The position numbers and the translations under genes were made by a program. This document shows positions 58,460 to 64,000 of a DNA stretch of 64,000 nucleotides, one piece after another. Under the pieces are notes generated by a model. It was not told the origin of the DNA. It did no database searches and saw only the letters and a program-made list of their open reading frames with translations. Each line of letters starts with the position of its first letter. Within the stretch, counting starts at the first letter, position 1. The DNA comes from Paguma larvata (Eukaryota; Chordata; Mammalia; Carnivora; Viverridae), in the NCBI GenBank assembly GCA_030068075.1, contig CM057837.1:21421691-21485690 (forward strand), written 5' to 3'.

Positions 58460-61182
58460 GTGAGTGTGGCGTACAGCGGGGGACCGTGAGCTGCACCGCC
58501 AGGGCTGGGCCCCGGGAAAGGGACCGGGAGGGATATGGGGCCCGGGAAGATGGGGAGGACCTTGGGGGCGTGACGCGTGGAAGGTAAGGGGGGGGCGGAT
58601 TAATGGGCTGGAATCCCGAGGGGCCACCCTGTAGGTGGTTAAGAGACATTTCAAAGGGTAGATATGTAAAGAGCTCACGGGGTGCGGAATGCTCCCCGAA
58701 GGTCTTGGGGGAGGCCTCGTAGGGGTCTCGAACCCGAGGTGCAGGCTTGGGGGAAAGGGCGAGGAGGCGGGGCTGACGGTAGTGGGGAAAGGCCAGGGTA
58801 GAACGCGGCACTAAGGGTAAGACGATGGGGTAGGGACGTGGGAGCTGGAAGCGGTGGGAGTGAAGGGTGACCTGAGGAAGGAGCGAGCAGATAGAGATAG
58901 AAGAAAGTGGTCTGACCTTAAATCGATGTTCAGTAATTATGAACGAATTAATAGATGGATGAACGAATGACAGAGACAGGTAAGGATGAGAACTGAGTTG
59001 GAGGGGTGAGAGGGGGCGGCGATTCTAGAGAGATGAAGTAGGAAGAGAAGGCAAATGATGGGGAGGAGGAACTGTACGTAAAAGGAGTAAATCTTAAACT
59101 TGCAGTTAACTTTTAGGCAGAGCTTATGTTTGGTGATTTCCTACGTGAGTAATCAGCGTATTGATAGAAAATCTTTGTGTCTGCATGTTTTAGACCGCAG
59201 TGTGCTGTAAGGACACTTTGCCCATACAGTCAAGTTTTGGACTTGTGTTTGGGACTTAGGGACCTTGAACAAATACTTGTTTGTAATTTTTTATGATAAA
59301 ACCTACAGTATTTTTAATATGTCAGGAATTGTAGTGCTTTACGCGTGTAAACTTACACAGCTTGTTGTGTCTTTTGTTCTTTTAACACAAGGACGTTAAG
59401 GGATGGATTATGTGCACTTAATTGATAACACAATAATGTTTTAAACATCTGTCATAAGTACCTAGAATGTATTAGAAACATATTTAATTCGTAATGCAGT
59501 TTAATCCAAGAATCTTGCTTTGCATTTGATTATATAGTTGGGATGCTGTCTATGAGAGAGAACTGCAAACTTTCCAAGAATATGGAGATACAGGAGAAGT
59601 CTGGTGAGTTAGAAAAAAACAGTGGAATTATGATTCAGAAGAGTGTGTATGTGTGTGTCTTTCAAGTGTTTATCCCAAAAGAAGACAGCCTAAAATTCTT
59701 GGCAACTTTCGACTGATTCTGGCTTTAGTGAGTAGATTTCAAGAATCTCTCTCTTCTCCCACTTTTAATGGTCCGGACTTCAATTGGATGATTATGCAGG
59801 TATCCCCAGCTTTTTTGAAAATTCACATTTGTGCCCTTTGGCTTTTATTAAAGACTTACATTAGGACCTGTTTTGCTAACTGAAAGAAATCTGAAGATTT
59901 ATACCTTTTTAAAAAAATTTTTTTAAATGTTTATTTATTTTATTTTAACATTTATTTGTTTTTGAGAGACATAGAGACAGAGTATGAGCAGGGGAAGGGC
60001 AGAGAGAGAGGGAGATACAGAATCCGAAGCAGCCTTCAGGCTCTGAGCCGTCAGCACAGAGCCCGACAGGGGGCTCGAACTCACAGACCGTGAGATCATG
60101 ACCTGAGCTGAAGTTGGCCGCTTAACCGACTGAGCCACCCAGGCGCCCCTGTTTATTTATTTTTGAGAGAGACGGAGCGTGAGTGGGGGAGGGGCAGAGA
60201 GAGAGGGAGATACAGAATCCGAAGCAGGCCCCAGGCTCCAAGCTGTCAGCACAGAGCTCCATGTGGGACTGAACTCACGAAACCGTGTGATCACGACCTG
60301 AGCCGAAGTCGGACGCTTAACTGACTGAGCCCCCCGGGCGCCCAAAGATTTTTACTTACACAAAAAATGGTGAAGAGCAAAGACAGCGTTCCCCGTTGGG
60401 TTTGCCGTGAGCCCTTAGAAGCAGTGTACATCGCTAGCAGCGAGAGTGGTGCTGCCGGGCTCCTTCCCCGGGAACTACACTCAGCATCCCAGCATCAAGT
60501 CGCCGTAGCTTCGGGCAGTGTCTGTGCTTTATCTTGATTTATTTTGTGGATCTGTTAGCAAGATGTGCCTGAAGGTATTAGGCTAAAGAGAGGTTATTTT
60601 GGGGGTCTGGGAATGCTCACAAAATTTTACCGTGTAAATTACTGGTAATCGCTTCTTTGCATTGTGCCCTTTTGCCACGGGAAAGATCTCATAGCAATGT
60701 GCTGCTTGCGGTTGGCAGGGCGGGGGCAGGGCAGGGGGGAACCCGTATTAGGAAATTAATGTCGTCCTGCGATTGGCCTTGTTCACTAAGCAATACAATT
60801 TTGAGCCGTACACAAATGTTAGTGCCGATGTAGAGAAACATTAATAAATAGCATGTTGACCTTATCTATTCTATTCTCTTCTATTCTTGGGGGCGTTTTC
60901 TCCTAAGTACTGGTAGAGGTGAAGCTTAAGTAGTCACAGATGCTACTTCTTACTTTCAGAAAAGACTTACTTGAGCTTATTGAATAAGCTGCTTAAATGG
61001 AATCGAGTTGTAATCTTTGCTCTCTGTTCCTCTGGTATTTGAGTAACGGATTCTCTGTTTCTAATAGGTTTGGAGAAGAGAGTATGAATCGGCTAATCAG
61101 GTGGATGCAAAAACGCGGGATTCCATTGGACGCTTCGGTGCTTGATATTGGAACTGGAAATGGTGTTTTCTTGGTTGAACTT
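58341..61182 (+). CDS. EEF1AKMT2: EEF1AKMT2 (METTL10), first three coding exons, continues past the window
   Basis: The enzyme is an S-adenosylmethionine-dependent methyltransferase that in human methylates Lys318 of translation factor eEF1A. The three exons encode about 100 residues. They comprise a Gly/Ala-rich N-terminus, the WDAVYERELQTF motif typical of the family, FGEESMNRLIRWMQK, and SAM-binding motif I VLDIGTGNGVFLVEL (Gly90, Gly92 and Gly94 of this protein). The rest of the Rossmann-fold domain is not in the window. The intron after exon 3 must run past 64,000, since nothing like the next peptide (expected AKFGFSN) is visible. The frame is intact as far as it goes. Confidence 0.94.
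58620..59537. other. EEF1AKMT2 intron 1, unique sequence
   Basis: No repeat recognised. GC-rich at its start and AT-rich toward exon 2. Confidence 0.5.
59538..59603 (+). CDS. EEF1AKMT2: EEF1AKMT2 coding exon 2 (residues 40-61)
   Basis: A 66-nt exon after acceptor TTATATAG, reading WDAVYERELQTFQEYGDTGE and V. Donor GTGAGT at 59,604. Phase 2 at both borders. Confidence 0.95.
59908..60345 (-). mobile_element. CAN-SINE (outer), interrupted by another
   Basis: The tail part at 59,908-59,928 (AAAAAAATTTTTTTAAATG) and body at 60,149-60,345 belong to one copy. The inner SINE lies between. Confidence 0.9.
59929..60148 (-). mobile_element. CAN-SINE (inner), inserted in the tail of another SINE
   Basis: Flanked by TGTTTATTTATTTT on both sides, which is SINE tail sequence. 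Head ACTGAGCCACCCAGGCGCCCC. EEF1AKMT2 intron 2. Confidence 0.92.
60346..61067. other. EEF1AKMT2 intron 2, 3' part
   Basis: Unique sequence with no repeat recognised, running up to exon 3. Confidence 0.5.
61068..61182 (+). CDS. EEF1AKMT2: EEF1AKMT2 coding exon 3 (residues 62-100, SAM motif I)
   Basis: Acceptor TTTCTAATAG, then WFGEESMNRLIRWMQKRGIP and on to VLDIGTGNGVFLVEL. The 3' border is chosen in phase 0 before GTTGGT at 61,183, because the family continues L-A-K-F. An alternative donor GTACTT at 61,187 would insert V and shift the phase. Without splicing the frame runs 26 more codons to a stop at 61,261-61,263. Confidence 0.88.
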
Positions 61183-61329
61183 GTTGGTACTTTTAGTATT
61201 CATGTGTTAAAGCCAAATTTTAAAGTGAAATTAAAAAAAAAACCTTGCAAACAAGGAAACTAACCATGTGAATCTAAAGTAGTGGAGCAGTTGTGCCACC
61301 TGCTTTGAGAAGTCACGTGGTACAAAAGG

Positions 61330-61500
61330 AGACTGCGTGGATTGTGAGAAGGCAGGGGATTGAGTCCTGGTCTTGGCCCTTCCGGCCTTAACCTTGAGCT
61401 TGAGCAAGCCACTTAATTTCTCTGGGTGTGGGTTCTTTCCTGAAACTTTGGACTAGGTGATCTTAATTGGTTTCTTCTAGCTCAAAACTCTGGAAATCTG
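61330..61500 (+). mobile_element. MIR
   Basis: GATTGAGTCCTGGTCTTGGCCC, GAGCAAGCCACTTAATTTCTCTGG, GGACTAGGTGATCTTAATTGG. Confidence 0.85.
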
Positions 61501-62087
61501 TGTGTATAAAAGAAAGAAGACTTTTTACATTTCTAGTAGGACAGAATACCTTATCTTCGGTGAGCGTGTGGTTTGAAAAGAGTATTCTGCCTATTTAACT
61601 GAGTTTTGGCACAGTTTCTCCTGGTAACTCAGCCATCATCGTTGTGTGCCTGTGGTGTGCTCGCTGCCGTGGCGTGTATCATGGAGGAGGTGATAACAGG
61701 CTTCCTCCTGGATGGCTCTGCTGTCTTCACGTATATGGATATACACATAATGGTGAAATCTGTCGAATGACTTCCGTGGATCAGAGCTTGTGCTTGGCAC
61801 TGTCAGCCTGAAAATGCGGATCTTGTGCTCGAGCGGTTCTAGTTTAGTAGGGGACGGGTGGACACAGAAACAGTTAACACCGTAGCTTGACGTGTGCGAT
61901 AGTATTAGATAACTGTATAGAAAAGAAAGTGATTAACTTTGGGGAAGAGGGATGGGAAGGGTCTTGGAGGAGCTGATATCCAAGTTGGGTGAAAATTGCA
62001 CAGGCAGGGTGTCGTGAATGTGGGTGGAGTATAAATGGAGAGAATTTCAAGCAGTGACAAACACCGTTTAAAGGCATGAAGGTTTGA

Positions 62088-62190
62088 GGGTGCTTGGTGG
62101 CTCCGTTGGTGGAGCATGAGGACTCTTGGTCGTGGGGTTGTGAGTTCGAGCCCCACGTTGGGTGTGGAGATTGCTTAAAAAAAATACAAA
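62088..62190 (+). mobile_element. older CAN-SINE, layer C
   Basis: GGGTGCTTGGTGGCTCCGTTGG, GAGTTCGAGCCCCACGTTGGG, TGTGGAGATTGCTTAAAAAAA. Flanked by TGAAGGTTTGA. Confidence 0.93.
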
Positions 62191-62383
62191 GTCTCAAAAA
62201 AAGGAAGACCTGAAGGTTTGAAGCAGCATAGAATATACTGGGCCTATAAATAATTCGGGAAATTAGAATATAAAGTGTTTGAGATGAGCAGAGATGAGGG
62301 TTAAGTTAAAGGTAGGCGTCATATATGTCATGCCTAACAGGTTAGATTTTACTTTTAGGCTATGGGGAGCCATTAACATTTTA

Positions 62384-62583
62384 TTTTTTAAATATTTATT
62401 TACTTTGAGAGAAAGAGTGCTAGTAGGGAAGGGGCAGAGAGAGAGGGGGAGAGAGAGAGTCCCAAGCAGGCTCTACACTGTCAGCACAGAGTTTGATGCG
62501 GGGCTGGATCCCACAAACTGAGATTATGACCTGAGCTGAAATCAGGAGTCGGATGCTTAACTGACTGAGCCACTCAGGTGCCC
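62384..62583 (-). mobile_element. CAN-SINE, layer B
   Basis: TTAAATATTTATTTACTTTGAG side, head ACTGAGCCACTCAGGTGCCC. Flanks CCATTAACATTTT and CCGTTAAAATGTTTT. Confidence 0.92.
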
Positions 62584-62699
62584 TGCCGTTAAAATGTTTT
62601 TCCCCCCAGTACCATTAAAATGTTTTAAGCAGTGGTGCGATTAGAAGTATTTATAGTAAATGTTTTTGAAACATCAAGGTGTAGTATATATATGTTAAA

Positions 62700-63035
62700 G
62701 TATGCAAATCAAAAGTGTGTGGCTCAATGAATTCCCGCAAAGTGAACACCCCTATGGTCACCTGCGAACTTTCACTCTGGTCAAGAGGTGACATTTTATA
62801 GACTCTAGAAACTCCCTTGAATGCCCCAGCAGTCCTTTCTGAATCACTTCCTCCTTCTTCTCTAAAAGTAACCATTAATCACAAGGAGTTTTAACATCAG
62901 AGATTAACTTGCTTGTTTTTGAATGTGTGAATGGAAGTCTCCAGTATATATTCTTTCTAGTGTCTTCTCCATGTTCTGTGAGAGTCACTCAAGTTGTGTG
63001 GAGGAGTAGCACATTCATTTTCAGTGCTGTGTAAG
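62700..63035. other. EEF1AKMT2 intron 3, AT-rich sequence
   Basis: Possibly an old LINE trace (GAATTCCCGCAAAGTGAACACC, near 62,730). No gene recognised. Confidence 0.45.
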
Positions 63036-63094
63036 GTTTTTGTTTGTTTGTTTTTACGAGATTTTACAAACTTACACCTTGTTTACTTTTCAGT

Positions 63095-63431
63095 TTAAAT
63101 CTTTGAGGGGTACAGCGTCGCACAGTCTGTGGCCAGTGGCTTTAGCAGGAAGGTTGCTTCAGAATCTGGCATGAATCATGCCGCTGTTTCCATGAGCACG
63201 AGTTTCTTTTCCCCAGGTTGCTCTGCTTTGGTTTGGTTTGCCACCAGGAATCACTGGGTCCTTCTTGGCTTTGTGCACACAAGCACATCTCTTGCCTAGA
63301 TAGAATTCAGTTTCATCTTGAACATAAATTCCTTCGATTTTAAGAGCTGTGTTCTCCCTGTCATTCTGGACACCCTGCTTATAGCCAGCAAAAATGGCCT
63401 TGGGCCACAGCTTTCCAGACGTATTTGTCAT
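63095..63431 (-). pseudogene. RPL35AP: processed pseudogene of ribosomal protein L35a (RPL35A)
   Basis: The minus strand translates to a diverged RPL35A. Visible are [14 protein letters not shown], then [40 protein letters not shown], and NSGMIHARF. There are no introns. Breaks: three extra codons after the ATG (63,429-63,431); an Arg codon changed to TGA (63,159-63,161) about 20 codons early; and a frame-breaking indel just after it, before the remnant LYPSxI-stop end at 63,095. An A-rich tail (AAAAACAAACAAACAAAAAC on the minus strand, about 63,036-63,056) follows. It lies in the intron after EEF1AKMT2 exon 3, antisense to it. Confidence 0.93.
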
Positions 63432-63484
63432 TTTAGGAGTCCTATTCCCAGCAGGCCTCCACAGGCTCCAAGATGGTGGAAGGA

Positions 63485-63640
63485 GAAAGGGCTGTACAAG
63501 ATTTAATTATATTGCGGTTTTATTTATTCATTCTCTTGTTTACCTGTAGATAATTCTTTGGGATTTTAATAGCTTATTTGTAAAGGCTAATGATTTATCC
63601 TTTGAGACTAGTAGTTTAAGTAGATTCCTCTAGATTCTTT
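63485..63640. other. EEF1AKMT2 intron 3, AT-rich sequence
   Basis: Nothing recognised. Confidence 0.5.
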
Positions 63641-63644
63641 TACA

Positions 63645-64000
63645 TGTGCAGTTGACTCTTGAACAACATGGGTTTGAACTATGTAGGCCCACTTATTTGT
63701 GTTTTTTTTAATACATATACAGTACTGTAACTGTATTTTCCTTATAATTTTCTTTTAAGTTTATTTATTTTAAGAGAGAGCGAGAGAGCGAGTGCAAACA
63801 TGGGAGAGACAGAGAGAGAGGGAGAGAGAGCAGGCTCTATGCTGTCAGCGTGGAGCCCGACGAGGGGCTGAACTCATGAACCGTGAGATCATGACCTGAG
63901 TTGAAATCAAGAACTGGATGCTTAACTGACCGAGCCACCTAGGTTCCCCTCCTTATGATTTTCTTAATATTTTCTCTTCTTTAGCTTATTTTATTGTAAG
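63645..64000 (+). mobile_element. Tigger/pogo-like DNA transposon end, split by a SINE, runs off the window
   Basis: CAGTTGACTCTTGAACAACATGG, GGTTTGAACTATGTAGGCCC, ACAGTACTGTAACTGTATTTTCC, then after the SINE CTTCTTTAGCTTATTTTATTG match the common repeat 'cagttgacccttgaacaacacgggtttgaact...acagtactgtaaatgtattttc...agcttactttattgtaag'. Confidence 0.8.
63755..63950 (-). mobile_element. CAN-SINE nested in the DNA transposon
   Basis: Flanked by CCTTATAATTTTCTT (63,740-63,754) and CCTTATGATTTTCTT (63,951-63,965). Confidence 0.94.

Larger units (their letters stand above)
58230..58620. promoter_or_regulatory. EEF1AKMT2: CpG-rich promoter segment of EEF1AKMT2
   Basis: A short GC/CpG-rich stretch (GGGCGGCCTCCCGCCGCC near 58,240; GGCGCGGGCGGCGGCGG near 58,350) surrounds coding exon 1 and falls off within intron 1. 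No TATA box is seen. Confidence 0.7.
61780..62690 (+). mobile_element. old L2/L3-like repeat split by two SINEs
   Basis: GGTCTTGGAGGAGCTGATATCC, AAAGGCATGAAGG, CAGGTTAGATTTTACTTTTAGGC, ATGGGGAGCCATTAACATTTTA, TTTTAAGCAGTGGTGCG follow the common text 'gaggtgacatctgagctggg...aaaggcatggagg...ggggagccattgaaggttttaagcaggggagtg'. Confidence 0.65.

Overview
This is a mammalian nuclear DNA window, almost certainly from a cat (Felidae). The main reason is about 69 copies or fragments of a tRNA-derived SINE. Its consensus opens GGGGCGCCTGGGTGGCTCAG, carries A- and B-box promoter motifs, and ends in a CT-rich stretch and AATAAATAAAcattAAAA. This is the felid form of the carnivore CAN-SINE (SINEC_Fc type). 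Three age layers are visible. Layer A has 'CTTCGGCTCAGG...GCTTCGGATTCTGTGTCTCCC'. Layer B has 'CTCTTGATTTCGGCTCAGG...CTTGGGATTCTCTCTC'. The older, shorter layer C has 'GGGGTGCCTGGCTGGCTCAG...TTGGGTGTAGAGATTACTT'.

Two protein-coding genes lie head to head. ABRAXAS2 (FAM175B/KIAA0157, scaffold of the BRISC deubiquitinase) occupies the minus strand from about 50.4 kb down to about 21.05 kb. All nine coding exons can be placed with GT/AG borders and consistent phases, giving an intact 415-codon frame. EEF1AKMT2 (METTL10, eEF1A lysine methyltransferase) starts at 58,341 on the plus strand. Its first three coding exons are here and the rest lie beyond 64 kb. The same divergent pair is known in human 10q26. 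The two starts are about 7.9 kb apart, each in its own GC- and CpG-rich segment, so this is not one compact bidirectional promoter.

Layout: 1-21,040 is intergenic and repeat-dense, with degraded LINE-1, MIR, DNA transposons, many SINEs and no convincing gene. 21,041-50,400 is ABRAXAS2 with its 3' UTR and introns. 50,600-58,230 is the spacer between the genes, with MER5A, L2, MIR and SINE copies. 58,230-64,000 is the 5' half of EEF1AKMT2, with a broken RPL35A processed pseudogene in an intron at about 63.1-63.4 kb and a DNA-transposon remnant at the right edge.

I found no sign of an undescribed gene system. The observations most worth checking are: in-frame upstream ATGs and a ZNF143-like site at the ABRAXAS2 promoter; a uORF overlapping the EEF1AKMT2 start; a weak exon-3 donor in EEF1AKMT2; the RPL35A pseudogene; a 4.7-kb SINE-free stretch in ABRAXAS2 introns 1 and 2; and several stratified transposon-in-transposon insertions whose target-site duplications can be read directly. 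The longer stop-free stretches elsewhere start at non-ATG codons or run through repeats, and are not annotated as genes. Repeat family names are from memory of consensus sequences and were not checked against a database.
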